From the NCBI GenBank assembly GCA_023428755.1, contig JAEYWX010000021.1, positions 1 to 46,040 on the forward strand: a stretch of 46,040 nucleotides of DNA, read 5' to 3'. Shown here in pieces: positions 9,025-17,456 of this stretch. The position numbers and the translations under genes are program-made. The number at the start of each line of letters is the position of its first letter. Position 1 is the first letter of the stretch. The notes under the pieces were generated by a model, which was given only the letters and a program-made list of their open reading frames with translations, made no database searches and was not told the origin of the DNA. Origin of the DNA: Bacteroidota bacterium. GTDB lineage: Bacteria; Bacteroidota; Bacteroidia; Chitinophagales; Chitinophagaceae.

Positions 9025-9085
9025 GATTAACAAATCATCAGCCAACCACAACATCACACTTCGTTCTTTCAAACACATTACAACT

Positions 9086-10255
9086 ATGCAAACAGGAATT
9101 GAAGCCATACTCAAAGGCAACCGCATCAGTACAGAATTACAACAGATCGCCGATAAAGTTTACAACCGGCAACGCATCAGCGAAGAAGATGCGGTGTTGT
9201 TGTTTGAAAAAGCAAGTCTCCCTTTTTTAGGTGCGCTTGCCAATTTTGTACGGGAACGCATGCATGGCGATACTACCTATTTCAACCGCAACTTTCATAT
9301 TGAACCCACCAATGTATGTGTGTTCAGTTGCAATTTCTGTTCGTATTCCAAACTGTATGCAAAGCGTGACGAAGGATGGGAACTGAGCATTGAGCAAATG
9401 TTGCACATGGTAAAAAAATACGACGGTGTGCCGGTTACCGAAGTGCACATTGTAGGTGGCGTGCATCCCAAAATGGACTTACAGTTTTTTGCCGATCTGT
9501 TGAAAGCGATTAAAGAACATCGTCCTGACTTACACATCAAAGCATTTACTGCTGTTGAATACGATTACATGTTCCGCAAAGCAAAAGTGAGTGCAGAAGA
9601 AGGATTGAAAATATTGATCAGTCATGGATTGGATTCCATACCCGGCGGTGGTGCTGAAATTTTTCACCCGGAGATCCGTGAAAAAATTTGTGCCGATAAA
9701 GTAGATGGTGACGGTTGGTTAAACATTCATGCTACGGCACACAAACTGGGATTGCACAGCAATGCCACCATGTTGTATGGACATATTGAACAATACTGGC
9801 ACCGTGTAGATCACATGAGCCGCCTGCGCAACCTGCAGGATGAAACAAAGGGTTTTCAAACCTTTATTCCGCTCAAGTTCCGCAACCAGGATAACGATAT
9901 GAGCAATGTTGCTGAAAGTACTGTAGTGGAAGACATGAAGATGTATGCCATTGCCCGTTTGTTCCTCGATAACTTTCCACACATCAAAGCCTACTGGCCT
10001 ATGCTGGGACGACACAATGCACAAATGACCTTAAGCTTTGGTGTAAACGATATTGACGGCACCATTGATGACACCACCAAAATTTACAGCATGGCCGGCA
10101 GCGAAGAGCAAACGCCTACCATGACAACCGAACAATTAGTTGCACTCATTAAACAGGTAAACCGCAAACCGGTGGAGCGTGATACCTTGTACAATGTGGT
10201 AAAAGATTACAGCGAAGTAACAGTAGCAGAAGAAGCAGGCTTTTCAAGTAATTAA
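9086..10255 (+). CDS. mqnE: Aminofutalosine synthase
   Basis: A 389-residue radical SAM enzyme of the futalosine route to menaquinone. MqnE joins the adenosyl radical to the MqnA product to form 6-amino-6-deoxyfutalosine. The [4Fe-4S] cysteines are C78, C82 and C85 in CVFSCNFC (CX3CX2C), and the SAM-binding GGVHPK stretch follows at the expected distance. The segments HVDHMSRLRNLQDETKGFQT and FIPLKFRNQDN are characteristic of MqnE and separate it from MqnC. It is cytoplasmic. No other mqn gene is in the window, so the pathway genes are scattered. The leader is unusually long and structured. Confidence 0.93.
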   Translation: MQTGIEAILKGNRISTELQQIADKVYNRQRISEEDAVLLFEKASLPFLGALANFVRERMHGDTTYFNRNFHIEPTNVCVFSCNFCSYSKLYAKRDEGWELSIEQMLHMVKKYDGVPVTEVHIVGGVHPKMDLQFFADLLKAIKEHRPDLHIKAFTAVEYDYMFRKAKVSAEEGLKILISHGLDSIPGGGAEIFHPEIREKICADKVDGDGWLNIHATAHKLGLHSNATMLYGHIEQYWHRVDHMSRLRNLQDETKGFQTFIPLKFRNQDNDMSNVAESTVVEDMKMYAIARLFLDNFPHIKAYWPMLGRHNAQMTLSFGVNDIDGTIDDTTKIYSMAGSEEQTPTMTTEQLVALIKQVNRKPVERDTLYNVVKDYSEVTVAEEAGFSSN

Positions 10256-10273
10256 TCGTTCACAAATCCCGGC

Positions 10274-10300
10274 ATTGATCAACCTCCGGGGTTTATCAAT
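10274..10300 (+). terminator. Possible weak terminator after mqnE
   Basis: A hairpin with arms at 10274-10284 and 10290-10300 has ten paired bases and one internal mismatch, and a T-rich stretch follows a few bases later. It lies about 20 nt after the mqnE stop. Confidence 0.45.
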
Positions 10301-10362
10301 CTGTTTTATTGTATTCAGTTGCAGTAAAACCACGGAGGTTTGTTCTCAACAAAATTATTTGT

Positions 10363-10572
10363 ATGAACAAAACACAATTATACCGGCTTGTATTTGGCAT
10401 CCTCTGTTTTGTATGGATCGGCTTTAAAGTACAACAGTTGCTTGACCCTGCAGAAGTAATCACTCCTACCAATAAAGTTTTGATTTACCTCGGCTTTCTT
10501 GCTTTTGGTGTAATGGGTGCAGATAATTTAGGAACCTGGTGGAAAGAGCGAAAGAAAAAAGAACAGCAATAA
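10363..10572 (+). CDS. Small two-helix membrane protein
   Basis: Not recognised. About 69 residues from the ATG at 10363, with one hydrophobic segment near residues 5-20 (LYRLVFGILCFVWIGF) and another near 37-54 (VLIYLGFLAFGVMGADNL), then a Lys/Glu-rich tail WWKERKKKEQQ. This implies a small inner-membrane protein with a basic cytoplasmic end. An in-frame upstream TTG would add 18 residues with no membrane character and is rejected. The next gene is convergent. Confidence 0.65.
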   Translation: MNKTQLYRLVFGILCFVWIGFKVQQLLDPAEVITPTNKVLIYLGFLAFGVMGADNLGTWWKERKKKEQQ

Positions 10573-10587
10573 AAACCGACAGTTCTA

Positions 10588-10824
10588 TCAAAACGGCAAA
10601 TACAGTACTATCTCTTTTTTCAACAGCCCTTTTTTAATGTTTTTCCAGGTAATTCGTTTCGACGAGCCTTTGCTGCGATAGGCTACCTGTCCCTGGTACA
10701 CTTCCACCGCCAGTAATTCAAACCCCTCCTTGTCTGTTAACAGGTACAACTCCCGCCAATTGCTGAACGCAATTTGATAAGCAGGATTGTAGTAGCTGCA
10801 TCTTATCGCTTGTTGAGTTTTCAT
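10588..10824 (-). CDS. Small conserved-looking hypothetical protein
   Basis: Not recognised. It is 78 residues long, starts at an ATG and has no signal peptide or membrane helix. It has several aromatic residues in the first half (CSYYNPAYQIAFSNWRELYL) and a basic C-terminal half (SKRITWKNIKKGLLKKE). The composition suggests a small soluble, possibly nucleic-acid-binding protein, but nothing shows this directly. It is the last gene with normal base composition before the AT-rich segment. Confidence 0.5.
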   Translation of the reverse strand: MKTQQAIRCSYYNPAYQIAFSNWRELYLLTDKEGFELLAVEVYQGQVAYRSKGSSKRITWKNIKKGLLKKEIVLYLPF

Positions 10825-10870
10825 TTGATTTTCAGTTCGTTTTTAAACAAGAAGGTACGTATATTTATGC

Positions 10871-11769
10871 GTTGGTGGCAATTTTTGACAACCCCTAAAA
10901 GTCCAAAGGAATACTTTAGACGGTGCAACGATTTGACATTTTATATTGTCAACTTTATAAAACAAAAATGAAAAGGCAGTTCACTTATATACTCGGTTTT
11001 ATTTTTTTGTGTGTAATAAGTTCGTGCAAAAAAAATAAAGTTAACTCAAGCTTTGACGAGAATATCAAAATTAAAATGACTGAGACGGTTGATAGCGTAA
11101 ACAGAATATTAAACCTAAACTGCTACACAGAAAAAATATTTGAATGTTCTAACTATGGAATAGAAGCAACCTACACTTTGACAGACAATAAAATCACAAT
11201 TAATTTTATCAAGATAATTACCCCAAATATTTGTTTAACTTCTTTAGGACCAGCATCAACTATTATCAGCCTTAATGGACTGGCAAATAAAACATACGAA
11301 TTAGAGCTCAATTTTGGAGCAAACAAAATTGCTGGACAACTTAATGTAACAGCAGGTAGCTTTGTTGCAACACTTCCAACGCAAACAAAAGTACAGTTTG
11401 TAAATTTTGACTTAAAAAGAATCCCTTATAATACCATTTACGGAACAGTTCATTATCATTCTGCTTCTACAAGTTCTCTTGTTCAAAAATTTATTGACAC
11501 ACTGCAATTGTATGGGGCGATACCAACGTTATATCCTCAAGGTGATTATGGACAGTTTCAAATAGAGCCGACCGGACAAATCAAACAAACACAAGACATC
11601 GGTTATTATTTCACACGATACTACATTTTTAATTATACAAACAGTTCAGGTCAGTTGAGAGATTTAGTAAGACGGTTTGGCGTTAATTATCCCAACTTAT
11701 TACTTATCACTTTGAATACAACAAAAGGTGAAACATTTTATAGTTGGACACAATAAAACTGCCACCAAC
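10871..11769. repeat. 10-bp inverted repeats bounding the lipoprotein gene
   Basis: GTTGGTGGCA at 10871-10880 is the exact reverse complement of TGCCACCAAC at 11760-11769. The pair brackets the AT-rich lipoprotein gene with 97 bp before its ATG and only 3 nt after its stop. The layout recalls a gene cassette with core sites at its ends, although the bases do not fit the classical attC consensus. Confidence 0.5.
10968..11756 (+). CDS. AT-rich hypothetical lipoprotein
   Basis: Not recognised. About 262 residues from the ATG at 10968. The N-terminus MKRQFTYILGFIFLCVISSC is a lipoprotein signal with Cys20 as the likely lipidated residue, followed by basic KKNK. The rest is hydrophilic and beta-rich, with no known catalytic motif. 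Codon use is far more AT-rich than in mqnE or the IS, suggesting recent acquisition. A small inverted repeat (TTGACA/TGTCAA, 10933-10952) lies just before the start and may be part of its promoter. The gene is enclosed by 10-bp inverted repeats and has an IS3 element 130 bp downstream. Confidence 0.65.
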   Translation: MKRQFTYILGFIFLCVISSCKKNKVNSSFDENIKIKMTETVDSVNRILNLNCYTEKIFECSNYGIEATYTLTDNKITINFIKIITPNICLTSLGPASTIISLNGLANKTYELELNFGANKIAGQLNVTAGSFVATLPTQTKVQFVNFDLKRIPYNTIYGTVHYHSASTSSLVQKFIDTLQLYGAIPTLYPQGDYGQFQIEPTGQIKQTQDIGYYFTRYYIFNYTNSSGQLRDLVRRFGVNYPNLLLITLNTTKGETFYSWTQ

Positions 11770-11885
11770 AAAAGTATTTGCAAAAGCAGGGCTGGACATT
11801 GTAACATCAGCTATGTGCTACTATCAGCAGTGGTTCCGGCTGGACGTTCAATATTCGGCTTTAGTTCATATCTTCAACATCAGTT
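11770..11885. other. Non-coding tail between lipoprotein gene and IS
   Basis: No coding frame is seen here. The composition is less AT-rich than the lipoprotein gene. Together with the stretch right of the IS (13382 onward) it may be one non-coding element split by the IS. No tRNA or other known RNA is recognised. Confidence 0.4.
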
Positions 11886-11927
11886 TTGTCTCGTCCTGAA
11901 ATAGGTTGACTAAAAATCAACCGTTTT

Positions 11928-12302
11928 ATGGACTTAAAAGAACAAATCATTAAAGAGTATCTGGAACAAGGCTGCGGGTATCGAAAGCTACAGGCAAAGT
12001 ATGGCATCAGTCGTACTACGATCTGCAAATGGGTGCAAATTTACCAGGGCATTCATGGGATGGAGCGAACGCAAAAACAGCAAAACCATTATCTTAGAGA
12101 TATGGATGATCCCAACAAAAAAAGGTTGCCCAAGAAACAAATCACTGCCGAGGATTTAGAAAGGAAAATTGCAGCATTGGAAAAACAACTGCAATGGGAA
12201 AAACTACGTGCCGATGCATTGGATACGCTTATTAATGTTGCCGAAGACAAACTCAATATCTCCATCAGAAAAAAGTCTGGAAGCCCACAGTCCGGGAAAT
12301 AA
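11928..12302 (+). CDS. IS3-family transposase OrfA
   Basis: A 124-residue DNA-binding subunit. It has a helix-turn-helix near residues 15-40 (CGYRKLQAKYGISRTTICKW), then a leucine-zipper-like coiled coil near 75-100 (AEDLERKIAALEKQLQWEKL). The ATG is 42 bp inside the left terminal repeat. Near the 3' end the heptamer A-AAA-AAG at 12269-12275 lies exactly in the phase needed for -1 slippage. After the shift the frame stays open into orfB, giving the OrfAB fusion transposase. Without the shift, translation stops at 12302 and yields OrfA alone, usually a regulator of transposition in this family. Confidence 0.9.
   Translation: MDLKEQIIKEYLEQGCGYRKLQAKYGISRTTICKWVQIYQGIHGMERTQKQQNHYLRDMDDPNKKRLPKKQITAEDLERKIAALEKQLQWEKLRADALDTLINVAEDKLNISIRKKSGSPQSGK
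12269..12275 (+). promoter_or_regulatory. Programmed -1 frameshift heptamer
   Basis: AAAAAAG is read as A AAA AAG in the orfA frame. A -1 slip continues as VWKPTVREIKKAYSS and on into orfB without a stop. This is the classical IS3-family arrangement. Confidence 0.85.
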
Positions 12303-12346
12303 AAAAGGCATATAGTTCGGTAAGTTTACAAACTATCTGTCGGCTG

Positions 12347-13207
12347 TTGGGCTATACGCCACAGGCGTATCATAAACACATGAGTAAAACTTTGCGACTG
12401 CATTTACAGGAAGGTCTGGTGCTGCAACAAATCGGGCAGATCAGAAAATATCAACCCCGTTGCGGTGGCAGAAAACTCTTTATTGAACTGATGCCCTTCT
12501 TTAATGAGCACAACATTAAAATGGGAAGAGATGCGTTCTTTGATTTACTGCGCAGAAATAAACTGCTGGTGCGTAAACGAAAACGGAATGTGTACACCAC
12601 CATGAGTAAACATCACTTCCGCCGCTATCCCAATCTGGCAAAGGATTTTACGCCACTCAAAGCGCATGAACTGTGGGTAGCTGATATTACCTATATCCCT
12701 ACCAGGAATCGTCATGCTTACCTCTTTCTTATAACCGATGCCTACAGCAGAAAAATTGTTGGTTTCCACCTCAGCGATGATATGAAAGTAAGCAGCGGTA
12801 TCATCGCATTAAAAAAAGCATTGGCACAAAAACCACCCGAAGCCATTACCATACATCACAGCGACAGAGGCATACAATACTGCAGTACCGAATACACCAA
12901 CCTGTTGCAAAAACATAATTGCATGATCAGCATGACACAAAACAGTGATCCCTATGAGAATGCAATTGCAGAACGAGTAAACGGTATTCTCAAAACCGAA
13001 CTTATCAGCACTTACTACAAAGATCCGGTAGATGCATCCCGGCATATTGCAAGATGTGTAACTATTTATAACTATCGCAGAAGGCACAGCAGTCTTAACT
13101 GGCAGGTACCGGAAGAGGTACATAAACAATATGGATTGCAAAAGAAAACATGGCGAAACTATTATTACAAGCGAACAAAAAAAGAAACAGAAAATGAAAG
13201 CACATAA
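12347..13207 (+). CDS. IS3-family transposase OrfB (DDE integrase core)
   Basis: A 286-residue segment read from a TTG, but probably made mainly as the C-terminal part of the OrfAB frameshift fusion; the frame is open back to 12275. An HTH_21-like region covers the first ~90 residues. The rve catalytic domain follows, with the acidic triad visible as the Asp in LWVADITYIPT, the Asp in HHSDRGIQYCS and the Glu in NAIAERVNGILK, and a closing YNYRRRHSSLNW motif. No stop or frameshift interrupts it. Confidence 0.92.
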   Translation: MGYTPQAYHKHMSKTLRLHLQEGLVLQQIGQIRKYQPRCGGRKLFIELMPFFNEHNIKMGRDAFFDLLRRNKLLVRKRKRNVYTTMSKHHFRRYPNLAKDFTPLKAHELWVADITYIPTRNRHAYLFLITDAYSRKIVGFHLSDDMKVSSGIIALKKALAQKPPEAITIHHSDRGIQYCSTEYTNLLQKHNCMISMTQNSDPYENAIAERVNGILKTELISTYYKDPVDASRHIARCVTIYNYRRRHSSLNWQVPEEVHKQYGLQKKTWRNYYYKRTKKETENEST

Positions 13208-13381
13208 ATCAGCCGGCACACAAAAATACCTGCTTTAGCTGTAGATGGCTACACAGGTATTTTTTGCCTGCGCACTGCATCCTCAACTTTATTCATCAAC
13301 CTATTTTAGGATCAATTATCTTAGTAAACCAATAACAGGATTAATTAACCAAACCAGTCAACTAATTTTAGGACGAGACAA

Positions 13382-13507
13382 TCTTTACTCAGCAGCAGTT
13401 AGCCGGGGCGGACGGAATTCTATTTCCTGCACTTCGGCAATACCTGTTCGTTACCGGCAACTCAACAAGAAATGATTTTTTAAATTTACTTCTTAAATTA
13501 CTGATCG
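13382..13507. other. Gap right of the IS
   Basis: No gene is seen. GTTAGCCGG near 13399 and GTTACCGGCAAC near 13450 resemble core-like inverted motifs but do not form a recognised element. This may be the right half of the non-coding element interrupted by the IS. Confidence 0.35.
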
Positions 13508-13798
13508 ATGAAACCAGGAACAATTGTAAAAACAAGTTTTGTTGTAAGTATGCTTGTAACGATCCTCGGAGCGTACTTAAAAATCATGCATGCACCATTT
13601 GCTGAGCCTGCGTTGATCATTGGCGTTATTGCCTCGCTGATCTTTATTGTTTCGGCTATCTATGAAGTGCGTACGTCGAATCGGATTGACTTTACTGAAA
13701 AAACGTTGTGGACGATTGCGTTTATCTTATTTAGCGGGTTCGCAGGAATTGTATATTTCGTAATCGGCAGAAAACGCATTGTTACGGAGCCGTTGTAA
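13508..13798 (+). CDS. Three-helix membrane protein with GldL-like motif
   Basis: A 96-residue inner-membrane protein with helices at about 8-27, 33-53 and 68-88. The first turn contains YLKIMHAPFA; KxMHxP segments of this kind occur in the membrane part of GldL and in many small Bacteroidota membrane proteins. It is too short to be GldL and no gliding or type IX secretion genes are adjacent. The start ATG is clear and the gene stands alone. The function is unknown. Confidence 0.7.
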   Translation: MKPGTIVKTSFVVSMLVTILGAYLKIMHAPFAEPALIIGVIASLIFIVSAIYEVRTSNRIDFTEKTLWTIAFILFSGFAGIVYFVIGRKRIVTEPL

Positions 13799-13935
13799 CA
13801 TCGTCCATTTCAATCAACGATCAATTTTATTCTTTATTCAGTCAGACCGGCTGCGCCCGGGCCGACCGTAGTAACATCATCCATCATTCATCTTCTCCAT
13901 CGTTTAGACCTGCTACAAATAATCAAACTGTGGCA

Positions 13936-13970
13936 ACATCGTACCTCGTACATCTTACATCGTACCTCCG
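13936..13970. repeat. CATCGTACCTC stutter
   Basis: Degenerate repeats of CATCGTACCTCGTACATCTTA units lie immediately downstream of the leftward MORN-like gene. They look like the other intergenic stutters in this window. Confidence 0.45.
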
Positions 13971-13972
13971 CC

Positions 13973-14707
13973 TCATCCTCCCGTTTGCCCCGTTCTCACT
14001 TTAATTTTTTTCTTTCCTGCATTCTTCTTTTCGTATTCAAGAATTTCTTTGGGCTTTACTTTTTCTTTCGGTGTTTCTTTTTTCGTGGTAGCTGGTTCGT
14101 TAGGGTCGTTGGGATCTTTTTTTACAATACCGTTGGCAGTACCTGTACCATCATCGAGTTTGCCGAGGATAAAATTTTCTTTCCGTAAGATTTTCCCAGT
14201 GCCCGGTTCGTAGATCGTCCACATGCCGTGAGGTACAGTAGAGGCTTCCAGTTTCACTTCAACGAGGTACACTTTTTTGGGATCGTTTACATCAAACACT
14301 TCAATGGTTTCACTTGGCTTATCGGGGTTTTGTGCCAGCCAGCTTTCTTCCCGCACCATGTCGCCCATGGCATTAAAGTATTGTTGCTTGCCGTGTTTGT
14401 TATTGGCCCGGTAAAACTCAATGGCCAGCAGATCGCCCATTAAACTGTACGACCGCCAGGGGCCTTCTTTTTTTCCGTTTTTAAATTCACCTTCCTCTTC
14501 ATAGCCCGGCTCGCCACGTATTTCATCGTAACGGATCACCCATTTACCTTGTTTCAAATCGTTCACATCTGTACAGTTCAATGTATCGCCCTTCACACCA
14601 ATGGTAAAGTCCTTGCATTGCGCCGCACCGTTCATCCAAAAAAGGAGGGAGGCTACTGCACTTAGCATCAACATTCGTATGTTTGAAATCATTCTTCTAC
14701 TTTTCAT
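13973..14707 (-). CDS. Secreted protein with MORN-like repeats
   Basis: A 244-residue protein with a signal peptide (hydrophobic stretch MLMLSAVASLLFWMNGAAQC, possible cleavage or lipidation near the Cys). The centre has toxin-antitoxin-type MORN variant repeats: GKWVIRYDEIRGEPGYEEEG, GEFKNGKKEGPWRSYSLMGD and NKHGKQQYFNAMGDMVRE. The C-terminus is a long Lys/Pro/Glu-rich tail (PATTKKETPKEKVKPKEI), a likely flexible and charged end. MORN variants in this phylum are usually of unknown function at the envelope. The start could be the ATG at 14707 or an internal ATG a few codons later. It is divergent from the propeller gene with almost no gap. Confidence 0.7.
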   Translation of the reverse strand: MKSRRMISNIRMLMLSAVASLLFWMNGAAQCKDFTIGVKGDTLNCTDVNDLKQGKWVIRYDEIRGEPGYEEEGEFKNGKKEGPWRSYSLMGDLLAIEFYRANNKHGKQQYFNAMGDMVREESWLAQNPDKPSETIEVFDVNDPKKVYLVEVKLEASTVPHGMWTIYEPGTGKILRKENFILGKLDDGTGTANGIVKKDPNDPNEPATTKKETPKEKVKPKEILEYEKKNAGKKKIKVRTGQTGG

Positions 14708-14734
14708 AACATGAGATTAAAAAACCAAAAAAGC

Positions 14735-17302
14735 ATGTACCAGTTTAAAACGGTTGCAACAGGTAAAAATTGCCTGTTCAAAGTTACCCATCTTCTGTCG
14801 TTTCTTTTCCTTGTACTTCTCAGCAATGCACAAATCAAGCCAACAAGTGCCGAAGAGCGGCAGAAAGGCATGCAATTGCGGAAGGAAATGGAAAAGAAAT
14901 CGCTGTTAAAAGAAAGTAAGTTCCGCAATATTGGTCCTACGGTAATGAGCGGACGTGTAAATGATATTGAAGTAAACCCTGAAGATGTTACAGAGTTTTA
15001 TGTAGCATACGCCAGTGGTGGTTTGTGGCATACAACGAATAACGGTCAATCCTTTACACCCATTTTTGATAATGAAGATGTAATGACCATTGGAGATATT
15101 GCTGTGAAATGGTATGGCAACCGTATTATTTGGGTAGGTAGTGGCGAGGTAAACAGCAGCCGTTCCTCGTATGCAGGCAATGGTGTGTACAAAAGTGCAG
15201 ACAATGGTAAAACCTGGGAGTATCTCGGGTTACCTGAAAGTCATCACATCGGTAAAATTCAATTGCATCCTACCGATCCCAACACTGCATGGGTTGCTGC
15301 CCTTGGTCATTTGTATTCGCCCAACAAAGAACGTGGTGTGTACAAAACGGTTGATGGCGGTAAAACATGGAAACTCACTCTGGCTATTGACGAAAACACA
15401 GGTGCCGTGGAAATGGAAATGAATCCCAATAACCCCAATGAATTGTATGCGGCCATGTGGCATCGTACACGTCGTGGCTGGACGTTTACAGAAAGTGGCC
15501 CCACCAGTGGTATTTATAAAAGTACCGATGGTGGTAACAACTGGAATCTCATCAGCGGACCGGGCAGTGGTTTTGCGGAAGGAAAAAAATTAGGTCGTAT
15601 TGGTTTGAGTGTGTTTGCACAAAACCCCAACATTGTGTATGCGGTGATCGATAATTACAATCCCTTGCCCGATACAGGTAAAAAACAAACAACAGGCGAC
15701 ACTACCATTCAACTGAAAGATTTTAAAACCATGACGGCAGATCAACTGCTGAAGCTGGACGATAAAAAACTGGATACGTTTATGCGCAAGCAACGGTTCC
15801 CTTCAAAATACAATGCCTCAGTTGTGAAAGAAATGGTACGTGCAGGAAAAATTCAACCCGTTGCATTGTGGGATTATTTTGATGCTGGTGATGATGGTTT
15901 CAGCAATGCAGGCATCAAAGGTTGCGAAGTATATCGCAGCGATGATGCGGGTAAAACATGGAAGCTGGTGAATAATAAATTACCACAAGCTTTCAGTACC
16001 TACGGTTATTATTTTGCGAAGATCTACGTATCGCCCACCAATGCCGATAAAATTGTAGTGCTGGGTGTAAATGCATGGCTCAGTACAGATGCAGGTAAAA
16101 CATTCAAGAATATTGACGGACGTAATGTGCATTCCGATCATCATGCACTTTGGATCAACCCCAAACGTGATTCGCACATGATCAATGGAAACGATGGTGG
16201 TATTAACATTACGTACGACAATGGCGTAAACTGGTTTAAAGCCAATTCGCCGGCAGTGGGTCAATATTACGCCATTGCAGTGGATGATGCCAAGCCGTAC
16301 AATGTGTATGGTGGTTTCCAGGACAATGGTACCTGGTTTGGACCCAGCAACAACCGTGAAACAACCGATTGGCATGACAGCGGCAATTATCCGTTCAAAT
16401 CAATTGGCGGTGGCGATGGTATGCAGGTGCAGGTAGATACAAGAGATAATACAACGGTGTATGTTGGTTCGCAGTTTGGTGCCTATTCCCGTGTAAATAA
16501 AAATGCACCTTTTGCCGGCCGTGTAAGTGTACGTCCGCAACATGAGTTGGGCGAAAAACCTTTGCGTTTTAACTGGCAATCACCGATCCTTTTATCGAAG
16601 CACAACCAGGATGTATTTTATTTCGGCAGCAACCGTTTTCACAGAAGTTTTAATAAAGGTGAGAATAGTGTAAACCTGAGTGGTGATTTAACCGGTGGTA
16701 AAAAAGAAGGTAATGTGCCGTTTGGAACATTGGTAACGATGAGTGAATCTCCTTTGCGTTTTGGTTTGATCTACACCGGCAGTGATGATGGATTTATTCA
16801 TATAACAAAAGATGGTGGTTACAGCTGGACAGCGATTCATTCCAAATTACCAAAACAGGTACAGGGTTTGTATGTAAGCCGTGTAATTGCATCGAAATAC
16901 AAAGAGAGCAGGGTATATGTTACATTGAATGGATACCGCAACGATCATTTTGCTGCATGGGTATTTGTAAGTGAAGATTACGGAACTACGTGGAAACAGA
17001 TTTTTACTGATTTACCTGCCGAACCGGTAAACGTGATCCGTGAAGATCCAAAGCATGAAAATTTATTATACATCGGTACCGATCATGCATTGTATGTTTC
17101 AGTGGATGGCGGTGCCAGCAGCATGGCGTGGATGAGTAATTTGCCACGTGTAGCAATCCATGATATTGCTATCCAGGAGCGGGAAAATGAAATTGTACTG
17201 GGTACACATGGCCGCAGCTTGTACATTGGCTCTTTGAGTGAAGTGCAGAAGCTGGCAAGTGATAAGGCTTATTACGAAAAGAAAAAGGCAGAGTTAAAAT
17301 AA
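14735..17302 (+). CDS. Large secreted Asp-box (BNR/sortilin-like) propeller protein
   Basis: About 855 residues from the ATG at 14735; an ATG at 14711 would add eight residues. The signal peptide is LLSFLFLVLLSNAQ. Most of the protein consists of beta-propeller blades carrying Asp boxes (SxDxGxTW): YKSADNGKTW, YKTVDGGKTW, YKSTDGGNNW, YRSDDAGKTW, LSTDAGKTF, ITKDGGYSW and VSEDYGTTW are visible. This is the architecture of VPS10/sortilin-like and xyloglucanase-like propellers; such proteins are often annotated as glycosyl hydrolases without proof. The ending LGTHGRSLYIG is typical. There is no T9SS domain, so the location is periplasmic or outer-surface by inference. The substrate is unknown. 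Confidence 0.85.
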   Translation: MYQFKTVATGKNCLFKVTHLLSFLFLVLLSNAQIKPTSAEERQKGMQLRKEMEKKSLLKESKFRNIGPTVMSGRVNDIEVNPEDVTEFYVAYASGGLWHTTNNGQSFTPIFDNEDVMTIGDIAVKWYGNRIIWVGSGEVNSSRSSYAGNGVYKSADNGKTWEYLGLPESHHIGKIQLHPTDPNTAWVAALGHLYSPNKERGVYKTVDGGKTWKLTLAIDENTGAVEMEMNPNNPNELYAAMWHRTRRGWTFTESGPTSGIYKSTDGGNNWNLISGPGSGFAEGKKLGRIGLSVFAQNPNIVYAVIDNYNPLPDTGKKQTTGDTTIQLKDFKTMTADQLLKLDDKKLDTFMRKQRFPSKYNASVVKEMVRAGKIQPVALWDYFDAGDDGFSNAGIKGCEVYRSDDAGKTWKLVNNKLPQAFSTYGYYFAKIYVSPTNADKIVVLGVNAWLSTDAGKTFKNIDGRNVHSDHHALWINPKRDSHMINGNDGGINITYDNGVNWFKANSPAVGQYYAIAVDDAKPYNVYGGFQDNGTWFGPSNNRETTDWHDSGNYPFKSIGGGDGMQVQVDTRDNTTVYVGSQFGAYSRVNKNAPFAGRVSVRPQHELGEKPLRFNWQSPILLSKHNQDVFYFGSNRFHRSFNKGENSVNLSGDLTGGKKEGNVPFGTLVTMSESPLRFGLIYTGSDDGFIHITKDGGYSWTAIHSKLPKQVQGLYVSRVIASKYKESRVYVTLNGYRNDHFAAWVFVSEDYGTTWKQIFTDLPAEPVNVIREDPKHENLLYIGTDHALYVSVDGGASSMAWMSNLPRVAIHDIAIQERENEIVLGTHGRSLYIGSLSEVQKLASDKAYYEKKKAELK

Positions 17303-17456
17303 TTGCATCATGCCAACAATTTTGCGGATAACTGGTTATTTGATTTTCTCTTGAAGCATTGCAGTGTTAATAGTCTTGCTGTGGTTGCAGATTTAGAAGA
17401 GAAGAGTTCTGTGAAATACGTAAATTAGTTGAGCCAATTTCAATTTAGTTAACTGA

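Larger units (their letters stand above)
11886..13381 (+). mobile_element. Complete IS3-family insertion sequence
   Basis: About 1496 bp, with terminal inverted repeats of about 26 bp. The left end begins TTGTCTCGTCCT at 11886, and the right end is its reverse complement ending at 13381, with three mismatches over the pair. Inside are orfA and orfB in 0 and -1 phase with an AAAAAAG slippery heptamer. Both frames are intact, so the element could be active. No 3-4 bp target duplication is visible at these boundaries. Confidence 0.92.

Noticed and set aside
8946..9230. 94-residue frame across the mqnE leader
   Set aside because: It overlaps the mqnE start in another frame and the translation has no recognisable feature; the leader hairpins explain the sequence better.
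10870..11890. Classical integron attC site
   Set aside because: The boundary motifs do not fit the RYYYAAC/GTTRRRY consensus and no integrase is in the window; kept only as a cassette-like finding.
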